DNA of 14,488 nt from NCBI GenBank assembly GCA_947625995.1, contig CANQQN010000020.1:1-14488 (forward strand). Direction: 5' to 3'. The position numbers were made by a program, and so were the translations under genes. Under the pieces are notes generated by a model. That model was given only the letters and a program-made list of their open reading frames with translations, was not told where the DNA came from and searched no databases. This DNA is from an uncultured Lachnospiraceae bacterium (GTDB lineage: Bacteria; Bacillota; Clostridia; Lachnospirales; Lachnospiraceae). Every line of letters begins with the position of its first letter. The first letter of the stretch is position 1. This document shows positions 1 to 8,549 of this stretch, piece after piece.

Positions 1-418
1 CTTTGGAAGGACGAATGCCGATCACTTCCTCCAGCGTGTCGTAGGGCTTGCCCGCCGGAGACAAAAGCTCGTCACCGGGACGCAGATTTGCCGAAAGCGC
101 CACTGCCAGCGCATGGGTGCCGCAAGTAAGCTGAGGCCGCACCAGAGCATCTTCTGTGTGAAACACAGACGCATAGACACGCTCCAGCGTATCTCTCCCC
201 AGATCATTGTAGCCGTAGCCGGTGGTGGCGTTAAAATGAATATCAGACACGCGATTTTCCTGCATGGCCCTGATGACTTTCAGTTGGTTGTATTCTACCG
301 TTTCATCAATTTTTTCAAACCGTTCCTTCAATGTTTCTTCTATCCGCTCACCGAAAGAAAGCACCTCCGGAGAAATACCAAGCTCACTGTAAATCGTTTT
401 TAAGGAATGACACAACAT
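1..418 (-). CDS. Methionine gamma-lyase-family protein (YnbB / 'aluminium resistance' type), N-terminal part
   Basis: Only the first 139 codons are in the window and the gene runs off the left edge. The visible protein has a charged helical start (ERIEETLKERFEKIDETV), then HFNATTGYGYNDLGRDTLE, VRPQLTCGTHALAVALSANL and RPGDELLSPAGKPYDTLEE. These match the N-terminal arm and cofactor-site region of the PLP-dependent fold-type I family annotated as methionine gamma-lyase-like or aluminium resistance protein (B. subtilis YnbB). The PLP lysine lies outside the window, so the reaction cannot be judged. I chose ATG 418 because GGAG (425-428) is 6 nt upstream. An in-frame ATG at 430 has no ribosome binding site. 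The gene follows miaA, as ynbB lies near miaA in Bacilli. Its Shine-Dalgarno can be sequestered by the upstream structured leader. Family call is firm; exact substrate is unknown. Confidence 0.88.
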   Translation of the reverse strand, partial: MLCHSLKTIYSELGISPEVLSFGERIEETLKERFEKIDETVEYNQLKVIRAMQENRVSDIHFNATTGYGYNDLGRDTLERVYASVFHTEDALVRPQLTCGTHALAVALSANLRPGDELLSPAGKPYDTLEEVIGIRPSK

Positions 419-424
419 AAAAAT

Positions 425-513
425 CTCCATTCTGGAGCGTTTACGCGACGGGGCGATGAGAACTGCGGATGCAGTTTCTCATCTGCCATCAATGGAATTT
501 GGGAACGCTCCAA
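425..513 (-). promoter_or_regulatory. Structured leader RNA before the ynbB-like gene; candidate translational switch
   Basis: Seen directly, read on the minus strand after the miaA stop. The 5' arm TGGAGCGTT (512-504) pairs perfectly with AACGCTCCA (441-433) and closes the element as a 9-bp stem. Inside are a short CCAT/ATGG hairpin (493-484) and a long hairpin GATGAGAAACTGC / GCAGTTCTCATC (483-471 with 466-455), 12 bp with one bulged A and an ATCC loop. The 3' arm of the closing stem can instead pair with the Shine-Dalgarno: CTCCA (437-433), GAA, TGGAG (429-425) is a perfect 5-bp hairpin covering the ribosome binding site of the next gene. The two folds exclude each other. No T-tract follows, so it is not a terminator. 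Inference: a translational ON-type switch or attenuator. I could not match it to a known riboswitch class. Confidence 0.55.
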
Positions 514-521
514 TCCCAGCT

Positions 522-1472
522 CTATGACTGAATCCCGCATTGCTCCTTCACGCATTCCAACATATACTGAAGAATCTTCTCTTCATCATACCCGAAGGCT
601 TGCTTATCTACCCAGCGCACGTCCCGCTCTCTCTTAAACCAGGTGATCTGCCGCTTGGCGAAGTGTCTGGTATCACGCTTGATCAGGTATACCGCCTCTT
701 CCAAGGTGGTCTCTCCCTCCAGATAAGCCAAAATCTCCTTATACCCCAAGCCTTGCATGGAAACCATGTCTCTGGTACAGCCCATTTTCTTCAATGCCGC
801 CACTTCCTCCAGAAGCCCCTGCTCCATCATCTGATCCACACGCGCGTCGATGCGTTCGTAGAGACGGCTTCGCTGGTCGGTCAGCACAAAATAGGCAAAC
901 TCATAGGCGGCCTTTCGGCTTCTCTGCTCCCGATTGTGCACAGAAATAGGCTTTCCGGTCTGCCGGTAAAATTCCAGCGCGCGGATCACGCGCTTTACAT
1001 TTCCTGGCGGGATTTCTTCTGCAGACACCGGATCCACCTGTCGCAGCCGTTCGTGGAGGATCTTTGGCCCCTGTTCCTTGGCAAGCGCCTCCATCTCCCT
1101 GCGGAACTGCTCATCAGCCTCTGTTTCCGTAAAATCAATGTCATACAAAAGGCTCTGAATGTAAAAGCCTGTGCCTCCGACCAAAATGGGCACATGCCCG
1201 TTTCCATAAATCTGCTCCACAGCCTCCTTCGCCAGCTGCTGGAACCGTACCACATGAAATTCCTCCCACGGCTCCAGAATATCCACCAGATGATGCGGGA
1301 CTCCTTCCATTTCTTCCTTTGTGATCTTGGCGGAGCCGATATCCATGTGCCGGTACACCTGCATGGAATCCGCGGAAATGATCTCTCCGTTTACGGCTTT
1401 CGCAAGCCCGATTGACGCCTTTGTCTTTCCCACGGCCGTAGGGCCTGTCAATATGATCAGAGGTTTTTTCAA
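522..1472 (-). CDS. miaA: tRNA dimethylallyltransferase MiaA
   Basis: Transfers a dimethylallyl group from DMAPP to N6 of A37 in tRNAs reading UNN codons, the first step of i6A/ms2i6A formation. The 316-aa length is normal. Visible motifs: P-loop GPTAVGKT (10-17), the DSMQVYRHMDIGSAK segment starting at the catalytic Asp35, VPHHLVDI (58-65), GGTGFY (99-104), and the C-terminal RDTRHFAKRQITWF tRNA-binding segment (266-279). The start is TTG at 1472, supported by AAGGGAG about 9 nt upstream (1482-1488); no better ATG lies nearby. It starts 25 bp after the mutL stop, so it is very likely co-transcribed with mutS and mutL. The mutS-mutL-miaA order is common in Clostridia. Confidence 0.97.
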   Translation of the reverse strand: MKKPLIILTGPTAVGKTKASIGLAKAVNGEIISADSMQVYRHMDIGSAKITKEEMEGVPHHLVDILEPWEEFHVVRFQQLAKEAVEQIYGNGHVPILVGGTGFYIQSLLYDIDFTETEADEQFRREMEALAKEQGPKILHERLRQVDPVSAEEIPPGNVKRVIRALEFYRQTGKPISVHNREQRSRKAAYEFAYFVLTDQRSRLYERIDARVDQMMEQGLLEEVAALKKMGCTRDMVSMQGLGYKEILAYLEGETTLEEAVYLIKRDTRHFAKRQITWFKRERDVRWVDKQAFGYDEEKILQYMLECVKEQCGIQS

Positions 1473-1497
1473 ATACCTGCACTCCCTTCGGACCGCC

Positions 1498-3387
1498 TCA
1501 CAGGATCCTCTTGAATTTCTTTTCCAGTTCCTGCCTGCTCATAGAGATGATCACCGGTCTGCCGTGGGGACAGTGGTAAGGATTTTCCAAATGCAGAAGT
1601 TCGTCAAACAACGCTTCCGCCTCCCTGTAGGAAAGCTTCATGCCGCCCTTCACCGCCGCCTTGCAGGACATGGAAGCAAGCTTTTCCAAGATCATCGTCT
1701 CATTGTTCCTTCCGGTGTCTATGTCGATCTCGTCCAGCATCTGCAGCAGCAGATCCTTCTCCAACAGGCCATACAGGTTGCCGGGCACCCCGCTTACCAT
1801 GTAATCCATCCCGCCAAAGGATGAGATCTCATAACCCAGTTTTTCAAAATAAGGCAGAAACGCATTCAGCTTTTCTTCCTCCGCCGCAGTAAGCGTCAGC
1901 ATAATGGGCGGGCTCACCTGCTGCGAAGTCATTTCCTTGTTCTTTAACTGCTCCCTCATCCGCTCATAATTTACCTTCTCATGAGCCGCATGCTGGTCTA
2001 TGATGTACATGTTGTCTTCAAATTCCACGATCCAGTAGGTGGCAAACACCTGTCCCACGATCCTGACCTTTGAGGCGTTGCGGCTGTCGAGCAGCTTATG
2101 GTCAAACAGCTTTAACTGCTCCGTCTCCCGCTCCTGTTCCCGAAGCTTTTCAAACTTCTTTTCCACCCGCTCTTCATACCCGGAAAGGCGCTGTTTTTCA
2201 AAGGGCTCCGGCATGGAAACATCCGACGCGTAGGATATATAGGACAGATTCTTTGGATAAGAAAATTCCGGTCCCCGCTGTCTGTCCTCCGGCAAGTCTG
2301 ATCCGGTTTGTGGAAGATCGCCCGTTTTTTTCTGAACCGCTTCTGTTTTCTGTACAGCGGTTTCCTTTTCTTTATCAATCGTAACGTCGGGGATCAGTTC
2401 CTCCTGTCGAAGCCGTCCCGCAATACTGTTCTTTAGCTGCTCATAGACCGCCTGATTATCGGAAAACCGCAGTTCCATTTTTGAGGGATGGACGTTTACA
2501 TCCAGCAGATGGGAAGGCATCGTCAGATGCAGCACCGTAAAGGGATACCTGTGCTGCATCAGAAATCCCTGATAGGCGTCTTCAATGGCGTTTGCCACGA
2601 TCCTGCTTTTGATATACCGTCCGTTGATAAAATAATGTTCAAAGCTTCTGTTGCCTCTGCCGATCACCGGCTTCCCCAGATAGCCGCTGATCTTCATCAT
2701 ATCCGTTTCCACATCGATCTCCAGCAGTTCCCTTGTGATGTCCCTGCCGCAGACCTCATAAATGATCTCCTTCAGCTTATGCTGTCCGCCGGTCTGGAGC
2801 TTCACCTGATTCTGATTGGTAAACTTAAAAGCGATCTCCGGATGGGCAAGGGCAAACTGCACCATCAACTCCTGAATCTGACTGCCCTCTGAGGTGGCAG
2901 TCTTCAAAAATTTTCTTCTGGCAGGCGTATTATAGAACAGATTCCGCACCACAAAGGTGGTGCCGTCCGGTATGCCTGTCTCGGACAGTTCCTTTTCCTC
3001 CCCGCCCTCGATCACGTAATGGACGCCGGTTATGGAATCTCTTGTCTTGGTAAACAGTTCTACTCTGGATACCGCCGCGATACTGGAAAGGGCCTCGCCC
3101 CGGAACCCAAGGCTGCTGACCGACAACAAATCCTCCACCGTACGGATCTTGCTGGTAGCGTGACGGGAAAAAGCAATGGGAACCTGTTCCTCATCGATCC
3201 CGTCTCCGTTGTCGGTGATCCGTATGAAGCCGATGCCTCCGTCCTTGATCTCCACCGCGATAGCTGTGGCGTTGGCGTCAATGGCGTTCTCCACCAGTTC
3301 CTTCACCACCGAGGCAGGACGTTCCACCACTTCCCCCGCGGCGATCTGATTGATCGTTTCCGAATCCAATAATCTGATCTTTGCCAT
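1498..3387 (-). CDS. mutL: DNA mismatch repair endonuclease MutL
   Basis: GHKL-ATPase matchmaker of methyl-independent mismatch repair, 629 aa. N-terminal ATPase motifs: VVKELVENAIDA (residues 27-38), DNGDGI (59-64) and GFRGEALSSIAAVS (94-107). A charged linker of roughly 330-425 leads to the dimerisation/endonuclease domain, with the metal-binding motif DQHAAHEKVNYE (464-475), SCKAAVK (574-580) and CPHGRP (606-611). These three mark a nicking-competent MutL, as in B. subtilis and unlike E. coli. QQVSPP after the endonuclease motif sits where B. subtilis MutL has its clamp-binding motif; that comparison is from memory. I chose ATG 3387 because AGGA lies 6 nt upstream and the protein then begins MAKIRLLD like its homologues; an in-frame GTG at 3402 would overlap mutS. 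The gene starts 8 bp after the mutS stop. Confidence 0.97.
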   Translation of the reverse strand: MAKIRLLDSETINQIAAGEVVERPASVVKELVENAIDANATAIAVEIKDGGIGFIRITDNGDGIDEEQVPIAFSRHATSKIRTVEDLLSVSSLGFRGEALSSIAAVSRVELFTKTRDSITGVHYVIEGGEEKELSETGIPDGTTFVVRNLFYNTPARRKFLKTATSEGSQIQELMVQFALAHPEIAFKFTNQNQVKLQTGGQHKLKEIIYEVCGRDITRELLEIDVETDMMKISGYLGKPVIGRGNRSFEHYFINGRYIKSRIVANAIEDAYQGFLMQHRYPFTVLHLTMPSHLLDVNVHPSKMELRFSDNQAVYEQLKNSIAGRLRQEELIPDVTIDKEKETAVQKTEAVQKKTGDLPQTGSDLPEDRQRGPEFSYPKNLSYISYASDVSMPEPFEKQRLSGYEERVEKKFEKLREQERETEQLKLFDHKLLDSRNASKVRIVGQVFATYWIVEFEDNMYIIDQHAAHEKVNYERMREQLKNKEMTSQQVSPPIMLTLTAAEEEKLNAFLPYFEKLGYEISSFGGMDYMVSGVPGNLYGLLEKDLLLQMLDEIDIDTGRNNETMILEKLASMSCKAAVKGGMKLSYREAEALFDELLHLENPYHCPHGRPVIISMSRQELEKKFKRIL

Positions 3388-3395
3388 AGTTTTTC

Positions 3396-6038
3396 CTACC
3401 ACCTGTTTTTCAGTTTATTCTGCAGTTCATTCAGCTTATTTAAGGCGTCCAGCGGCGTCATGCACTTGATATCAAGCTCCTTTAACTCCTGAACGATATC
3501 GTCATCCTTCACCGTGTCAAAAAGGGATATCTGATCTAACTCGATCTGCTCCGGTTTCTTCTTCTGGATTTTTGTCTCCGTATTCACGGAAATCTCTTTT
3601 GCGCGATAAGAAATATCGGCATCGCTCAGTTGTTCCACCAGATCCTTGGCGCGTTCTATGACCGTTTCCGGCACGCCGGCCAGCTTTGCAACCTGAATAC
3701 CGTAGCTCTTGTCGGCCCCGCCCTTCACGATCTTCCGCAAAAATACAATGTTATCTCCCTGCTCTTTCACAGCGATACAGTAATTGTTTACGCCGGGGAT
3801 CTTTCCCTCCAGTTCCGTCAGTTCATGGTAATGGGTGGCAAACAAGGTCTTCGCCCCCAAAATCTTCTTGTTGCTGATATGCTCTACCACCGCCCATGCG
3901 ATGCTAAGACCGTCAAAGGTACTGGTACCCCTGCCGATCTCATCAAGGATCAACAGGCTTTTTGCAGTGGCGTTCCTCAAAATATTCGCCACCTCTGTCA
4001 TCTCCACCATAAAGGTACTCTGGCCGCTGGCAAGATCGTCGGAGGCGCCCACTCTCGTAAAGATCCGATCCACCAGACCGATCTTCGCTTCCTTTGCAGG
4101 CACAAAGCTGCCGGTCTGGGCCATGAGCACGATCAGAGCGGACTGCCGCATATAGGTTGATTTTCCGGCCATATTTGGTCCGGTAATGATGCTGATCCGG
4201 TTGTCATTGTTATTTAAAAATGTATCGTTCTCCACAAACTGCCGGGCCGGAAGCATCTGTTCCACCACCGGATGGCGGCCTCCTTTAATGTCGATCATGC
4301 CCTTCTCGTTGATCTTCGGGCGCACATAATCATTCTTATATGCCACATTTGCAAAGGAAGCATACACATCCAGCCATGCAATGGCGGACGCGGTCTTTTG
4401 AATACGCATGACTTCCCCGCCGATACGGTCTCTGACCTCACAGAACAGTTCATATTCCAGAGAGGTAAGCCGCTCCTCCGCGCCAAGGATCATATTTTCC
4501 ATTTCCTTCAGTTCCGGCGTGATATAACGTTCTGCGTTGGCGAGGGTTTGCTTGCGCATATAGTGCTCAGGCACCATATTTTTGAAAGAATTGGTTACCT
4601 CAAGATAATATCCGAATACTTTGTTGAATTTGATCCTCAGATTCTTAATGCCGGTGCTCTCCCGCTCCTTCTGTTCCATCTGGGCGATCCAAGTCTTTCC
4701 CTCGGTCTTTGCGTTCCGCAGCTTATCCACTTCCTCGTTGTAGCCCTCCCGGATGATGCCGCCGTCCTTCTGTGCAATGGGCGGCTCGTCCCTGATGGCC
4801 TTCTCCAAAAGCTCCCGCAGATCTTCCAGCGGATCAAGCTCCTCATATATTTTTTTCAGATATTCGGACTTTACATCCTGCAATAGGTATTTGATGGGCG
4901 GCAGCATGTTCATGGATAGCTTCAGGGCCACCAGATCTCTCGGATTAGCAGACTGATAGCTGATCTTACCCAACAGCCGCTCAAAATCGTAGATGGGCTG
5001 CAGATATTCCCGCAGTTCCTCACGGCAGATAGCATCCTTATACAGTTCTTCCACCGCGTCCAGCCTAAGCTCGATCTCCTCCTTGTCAATGGAGGGCTGC
5101 TCGATCAGCTGCCGCAGAAGTCTGGCGCCCATGGCGGTCTTTGTCTTGTCCAGCACCCACAAAAGGGAGCCTCTCTTCTGCTTTTCCCGCAAAGTCTCCG
5201 TCAGTTCCAGATTTCTCCGGGTGGATGTATCGATGATCATATATTTCCCAATGGCGTAGGGGCTTAACTTCGACATATGGGAAAGGCTTGTCTTTTGGGT
5301 ATCATAGAGATACTGCAACAGGGCTCCGGCTGCAATAACGCCTGTCTTCATAGCGGACACGCCCAGAGAGTCCACGGACGCCACATGAAAATGAGTGGTA
5401 AGAATACGCAGGCAGCCCTCCTCGTCAAAATAATCCGCCTCCAGCGAGTAGACGGTGATCCCCAGACGGTTCTTCAGATCCTCCATATCCACGCCGCTCA
5501 TATAAAAGGTCTCATTACAGATCATCTCTGAAGGCATGTATTTATTGATCTCGTCCACAAGCTGGCGGTTGTTCTCCACTTCTGTCACATAATAAGCGCC
5601 TGTAGTCACATCCGCCACAGACAAACCATACTGCTCTCCGGTGTAAAAGACGCACATCAAATAATTGTTCTTGGTCTCGTCCAGCGCCTGCGTGTCCAGA
5701 TTGGTACCGGGTGTGACAATGCGCACCACTTCCCGTTTTACGATCCCCTTAGCCAGCTTCGGATCCTCCACCTGCTCGCAAATGGCAACCTTGTAGCCTT
5801 TGGAAACCAGCTTGTTCAGATAGCTATCCACGGCATGATAAGGCACGCCGCACATAGGGGCGCGCTCCTCCTGCCCGCAGTTTTTGCCTGTCAGTGTGAT
5901 CTCCAGTTCTTTGGAAGCCAGAAGGGCGTCGTCGTAGAACATCTCATAGAAATCTCCCAGACGGTAAAACAGGATGCAATCCTTGTACTGTTCTTTTGTC
6001 TCTATGTATTGCTGCATCATTGGTGTAAGCTCTGCCAC
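3396..6038 (-). CDS. mutS: DNA mismatch repair protein MutS
   Basis: Mismatch-recognition ATPase, 880 aa, full length. The domain I recognition motif GDFYEMF carries Phe30 and Glu32, which stack on and contact the mispaired base. The ABC-type ATPase has Walker A GPNMAGKST (620-628), Walker B LLILDE (695-700) with the IGRGTSTFDG loop following, and FATHYHEL (733-740). Near the C-terminus QISLF (836-840) is a typical beta-clamp binding peptide, followed by a small tetramerisation-type tail. The start is GTG at 6038, with AAGGAG about 8 nt upstream. Two Met codons follow at residues 7-8, but the GTG has the better ribosome binding site and gives the usual MAELTPMMQQY beginning. The gap to dtd is 5 bp and to mutL 8 bp, so the three are almost certainly one transcript. 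Confidence 0.98.
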   Translation of the reverse strand: MAELTPMMQQYIETKEQYKDCILFYRLGDFYEMFYDDALLASKELEITLTGKNCGQEERAPMCGVPYHAVDSYLNKLVSKGYKVAICEQVEDPKLAKGIVKREVVRIVTPGTNLDTQALDETKNNYLMCVFYTGEQYGLSVADVTTGAYYVTEVENNRQLVDEINKYMPSEMICNETFYMSGVDMEDLKNRLGITVYSLEADYFDEEGCLRILTTHFHVASVDSLGVSAMKTGVIAAGALLQYLYDTQKTSLSHMSKLSPYAIGKYMIIDTSTRRNLELTETLREKQKRGSLLWVLDKTKTAMGARLLRQLIEQPSIDKEEIELRLDAVEELYKDAICREELREYLQPIYDFERLLGKISYQSANPRDLVALKLSMNMLPPIKYLLQDVKSEYLKKIYEELDPLEDLRELLEKAIRDEPPIAQKDGGIIREGYNEEVDKLRNAKTEGKTWIAQMEQKERESTGIKNLRIKFNKVFGYYLEVTNSFKNMVPEHYMRKQTLANAERYITPELKEMENMILGAEERLTSLEYELFCEVRDRIGGEVMRIQKTASAIAWLDVYASFANVAYKNDYVRPKINEKGMIDIKGGRHPVVEQMLPARQFVENDTFLNNNDNRISIITGPNMAGKSTYMRQSALIVLMAQTGSFVPAKEAKIGLVDRIFTRVGASDDLASGQSTFMVEMTEVANILRNATAKSLLILDEIGRGTSTFDGLSIAWAVVEHISNKKILGAKTLFATHYHELTELEGKIPGVNNYCIAVKEQGDNIVFLRKIVKGGADKSYGIQVAKLAGVPETVIERAKDLVEQLSDADISYRAKEISVNTETKIQKKKPEQIELDQISLFDTVKDDDIVQELKELDIKCMTPLDALNKLNELQNKLKNRW

Positions 6039-6043
6039 AGTTC

Positions 6044-6496
6044 CTACTCCTTATCTGTCAGATTTTCCAAAACAATGGTGAAAGGGCCGTCATTGACCAG
6101 AGAAACCTCCATATGAGCGCCAAAAACGCCAGTTTCCACCACCTGCACCGCTTTTCTGGCTTCCGCCACCATATATTCATATAAATGTTCTGCCTGATCC
6201 GGCAAACCCGCCTCCACAAAGCTGGGGCGGTTGCCCTTTTTGCAGTTGGCATACAGGGTAAACTGGGACACCAGCAAAAGCTGTCCGTCCACGTCTCCGA
6301 GGGACAGATTGGTTTTTCCCTGAGCGTCTTCAAAGATCCGCAGTCCCAGCATTTTTTTCAGATATTTGTCAGCGATCTCCTCTGTATCGTTTTTTCCAAC
6401 ACCAACCAGTACCAGAAACCCATTTTGAATGGAGCCGGTCACCTTTCCATCAACAGCAACAGAAGCTTCCTTCACCCGCTGGATCACTAATTTCAT
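6044..6496 (-). CDS. dtd: D-aminoacyl-tRNA deacylase
   Basis: Hydrolyses D-amino acids (notably D-Tyr) and mischarged Gly from tRNA; cytosolic homodimer. The 150-aa protein has the family pattern: MKLVIQRVKEASV at the N-terminus, the conserved SQFTLYA segment (77-83) and the cross-subunit Gly-cisPro loop in NDGPFT (135-140). The Gly-Pro at 137-138 is intact; Phe stands where GPVT usually has Val. I start at ATG 6496, preceded by GGGA 7 nt upstream and AAAGGA further out. The frame is open to 6532, but those 12 extra residues are absent from normal Dtd and an ATG at 6508 touches AAAGG with no spacing. Between sfsA and dtd (6497-6589) I see neither a clear promoter nor a terminator. Confidence 0.96.
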   Translation of the reverse strand: MKLVIQRVKEASVAVDGKVTGSIQNGFLVLVGVGKNDTEEIADKYLKKMLGLRIFEDAQGKTNLSLGDVDGQLLLVSQFTLYANCKKGNRPSFVEAGLPDQAEHLYEYMVAEARKAVQVVETGVFGAHMEVSLVNDGPFTIVLENLTDKE

Positions 6497-6589
6497 ATTC
6501 GTTCCCATCCTTTTAACAATCAAATACCCCACCGTTCATACGTTGTTTAAAGTACGGCAGTCGGTCTTTTCTGATTCATTTTATAACCG

Positions 6590-7282
6590 TTATTTTGTAT
6601 CCAGAGACACCGGCACCTGTCTTGTCAGTCTCACAGACTTCGGCGTCACGTCACATTCTACCGCCAGTATAGTTACCCCAGCGGCCTTCGCCTGACGGAG
6701 CATCTCTCCGAACGCAGGCATAGTATCGTCATTGGGCATAAATCGTTTCGCGCCGCTCATCTGCACCACAAACAGCACCGTCGCCTCATATCCGGCTTCC
6801 ACACAGCCTATCAGTTCTTTTACATGTTTTAATCCCCGTTCTGTGGGCGCGTCGGGAAACCGGACGATATCCTGATCCTCCAGAGTCACGCCCTTTACTT
6901 CCACAAAGCCCCTGCCGCCGTCTTCTCTTTCGTACCACAGGTCGAAGCGGGAATTTCCGTATTTCACTTCCCGCTTCAAGGACGCCGGCACAAAACCCAA
7001 TCCGCCGCCTGCGATCCACTCTTCCGCGCCTGCGTTCGGCATCTGGGAATCCATGTTGATCAGGCGGCTTCCCTTCTGCACCGCGATCAGATCATACGCT
7101 GTCTTTCTTGCCGGATTGTCCGATCTTTCCAGATAAACAACCGCCCCGTCTGTCAGAAGTTCTTTGCAGCGGCCGGTATTTTTCACATGTACTGTCTCTG
7201 CTTTTCCATCGATCAGCACCTGGGCGATAAAACGATTTGGCCGCCTGAGAAATATGCCCTCGACCACATTTTTATAATGCAT
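6590..7282 (-). CDS. sfsA: SfsA family DNA-binding / nuclease-like protein
   Basis: The family is named for sugar fermentation stimulation in E. coli; its folds are an N-terminal OB-like DNA-binding part and a C-terminal PD-(D/E)xK nuclease-like domain. Its physiological role is still poorly defined. The 230-aa protein shows RRPNRFIAQV (13-22), NTGRCKELL (35-43), RFDLW (112-116, with Asp114), FVEVKGVTL (126-134, with Glu128-x-Lys130) and FPDAPTERGLKHVKEL (142-157). The PD-(D/E)xK-type acidic/Lys set therefore looks intact. I chose ATG 7282 because AAGGA lies 6 nt upstream. The in-frame ATG at 7312 has no ribosome binding site and falls at the predicted transcription start. First gene of the repair/tRNA block. 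Confidence 0.94.
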   Translation of the reverse strand: MHYKNVVEGIFLRRPNRFIAQVLIDGKAETVHVKNTGRCKELLTDGAVVYLERSDNPARKTAYDLIAVQKGSRLINMDSQMPNAGAEEWIAGGGLGFVPASLKREVKYGNSRFDLWYEREDGGRGFVEVKGVTLEDQDIVRFPDAPTERGLKHVKELIGCVEAGYEATVLFVVQMSGAKRFMPNDDTMPAFGEMLRQAKAAGVTILAVECDVTPKSVRLTRQVPVSLDTK

Positions 7283-7316
7283 ACGGGTTCCTTCTTCTTT
7301 TGTCAAAATCATTTAC

Positions 7317-7345
7317 AGTATAACAAATGATCAAAAAAACCTCAA
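7317..7345 (-). promoter_or_regulatory. Sigma-A-type promoter for the sfsA-dtd-mutS-mutL-miaA block
   Basis: Minus-strand -35 TTGAGG (7345-7340), a 17-bp spacer that includes a run of seven T, and -10 TATACT (7322-7317). Transcription would begin near 7310, which leaves a short leader carrying the AAGGA site of the ATG at 7282. This excludes the longer sfsA start. No second promoter of this quality is visible further down the block. Confidence 0.7.
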
Positions 7346-7397
7346 GAATGGAATTTCTTTTCCTTTTTTGTCTGTAAAATTATGTTCAACTTAATGG

Positions 7398-8285
7398 TCA
7401 CACTTTTTCAACCACGATAAACAGATCAATCCCTTGCCATATCTTATTAAGATCTCTGTATGTGATCTCCCGGTTATAAAAAGGAGACTTCTGCGCCAGC
7501 GCTACATTGGGGTCCGCCACATAGATCTTTTTTTCGTCATAGCCGGTCACATTCATATAATGCAGCGCCCGGTTGCTGGGTGAGATCTCTGAAAACAGGA
7601 TCACTGCCTTCCCAGTACTCACCGCGCTCTTTAAGTGTTCTATCGTACCCATATAAAGGGTTCCACGATATCCGCCCCTTTCATCTATAAAACTCGCCAG
7701 TACATCCGGCGCTACCGTTCCGTCCATTTCTTTATCCACGATCTCATCGTAGATCTGCTGTCCTGTAACATCCTCTCCATAATACCGGAAAGCAAGGGCC
7801 GTGGCATAACCGGCGCACTGAAGCGTCCCCTGCTTGTCAACACGGATCTCTTTGCTGATCATATAGGAAGCCGGTATGTTTTTGTTGTAATTCCTATAAT
7901 AGCTGGCTCCGTAATACAATTCCAACTCCTGATCCGAAAACCCAAAAAGCATCTCCGGATGGGAAAGCTGCGCAGGAAAGATCGTCTCAAGACCCACCAC
8001 ATTCTTCAGGATCAGAAGCGCATCCGCAGAAGTAATACTTCCGTCATCATCTACATCCGCCGCAGAAAACCTTTCGGCATCCGGTTTTTGAAGATTTACT
8101 ACTATCTTTAGCACGGTAAGGGCATCCTGCGACGACACGATCCAATCTCCGTCCACATCACCGCAGATAAGTGGTTCTTCCATGTACGCCGATGCTTCCA
8201 CTCTGCAGGCGGATACTGATGTTATGATCATAAGCATACCGGCCAGCAAGACCTTAAAAACCTTTGAAAATCTCCTGTTTTTCAT
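7398..8285 (-). CDS. Secreted dockerin-containing C39-like cysteine peptidase
   Basis: A 295-aa exported protein. Residues 1-26 are a signal sequence (basic MKNRRFSKVFK, then VLLAGMLMIITSV). It ends in VSAC (24-27), which fits a lipobox; ASA (31-33) is an alternative signal peptidase I site. Residues 41-100 are a type I dockerin with two calcium-loop repeats, Asp43/45/47...Asp54 and Asp77/79/81...Asp88, each followed by the usual ALxxLK helix. Residues ~110-295 look like a papain-fold C39-type domain: GTLQCAGYATAL puts Gln before the candidate nucleophile Cys157, and HYMNVTGY (His242) with VADPN (Asp258) completes a plausible triad. Cohesin partner and substrate are unknown. I use ATG 8285 (GGAG 6 nt upstream); in-frame ATGs at 8291 and 8297 are possible. 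Monocistronic; I see no convincing terminator, only a weak AAGAA/TTCTT hairpin before a T-run near 7333-7360. Confidence 0.85.
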   Translation of the reverse strand: MKNRRFSKVFKVLLAGMLMIITSVSACRVEASAYMEEPLICGDVDGDWIVSSQDALTVLKIVVNLQKPDAERFSAADVDDDGSITSADALLILKNVVGLETIFPAQLSHPEMLFGFSDQELELYYGASYYRNYNKNIPASYMISKEIRVDKQGTLQCAGYATALAFRYYGEDVTGQQIYDEIVDKEMDGTVAPDVLASFIDERGGYRGTLYMGTIEHLKSAVSTGKAVILFSEISPSNRALHYMNVTGYDEKKIYVADPNVALAQKSPFYNREITYRDLNKIWQGIDLFIVVEKV

Positions 8286-8549
8286 AGCCATCTCCATTCC
8301 TAAGCGTTTATGGGGCATGAGCCGGAATCCACCAATACAATTTTTGTCTGCCTCAGGGCTGCTTGGAAACACGCAGCAATCCTGCAAAAAATCGACGCAT
8401 TCCTGTGATTTTCCACCGTACGCTCCTTATATTACAACAGTTTCTAAATCATTATATAGATATATCTTATATTATCTCAGACGTCATTTCAAGCTGTATG
8501 TTTCGCGCTTTCAGATATTTTATCCGGCCAATCTGTAGACTGCCGGCAC
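8286..8549. other. Intergenic leader region of the dockerin peptidase gene, no gene seen
   Basis: No credible coding region on either strand. Around 8420-8480 it is strongly AT-rich with TATAAT-like words on the minus strand, where a promoter for the peptidase gene is likely, but I could not settle on one -35/-10 pair. Near 8360-8395 the minus strand has a small GCTGC/GCAGC hairpin. I tested it by eye against c-di-GMP-I and other common riboswitch consensus sequences and found no match. Confidence 0.5.

Noticed and set aside
540..1415. Long open frame on the plus strand opposite miaA (291 codons)
   Set aside because: It lies entirely antisense to a well-supported miaA, shows no family features or good ribosome binding site, and is a by-product of the codon bias of the real gene.
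8286..8400. Possible c-di-GMP or other riboswitch in the leader of the dockerin peptidase gene
   Set aside because: A small GCTGC/GCAGC hairpin exists, but the conserved core words of GEMM-I and other common classes are missing.
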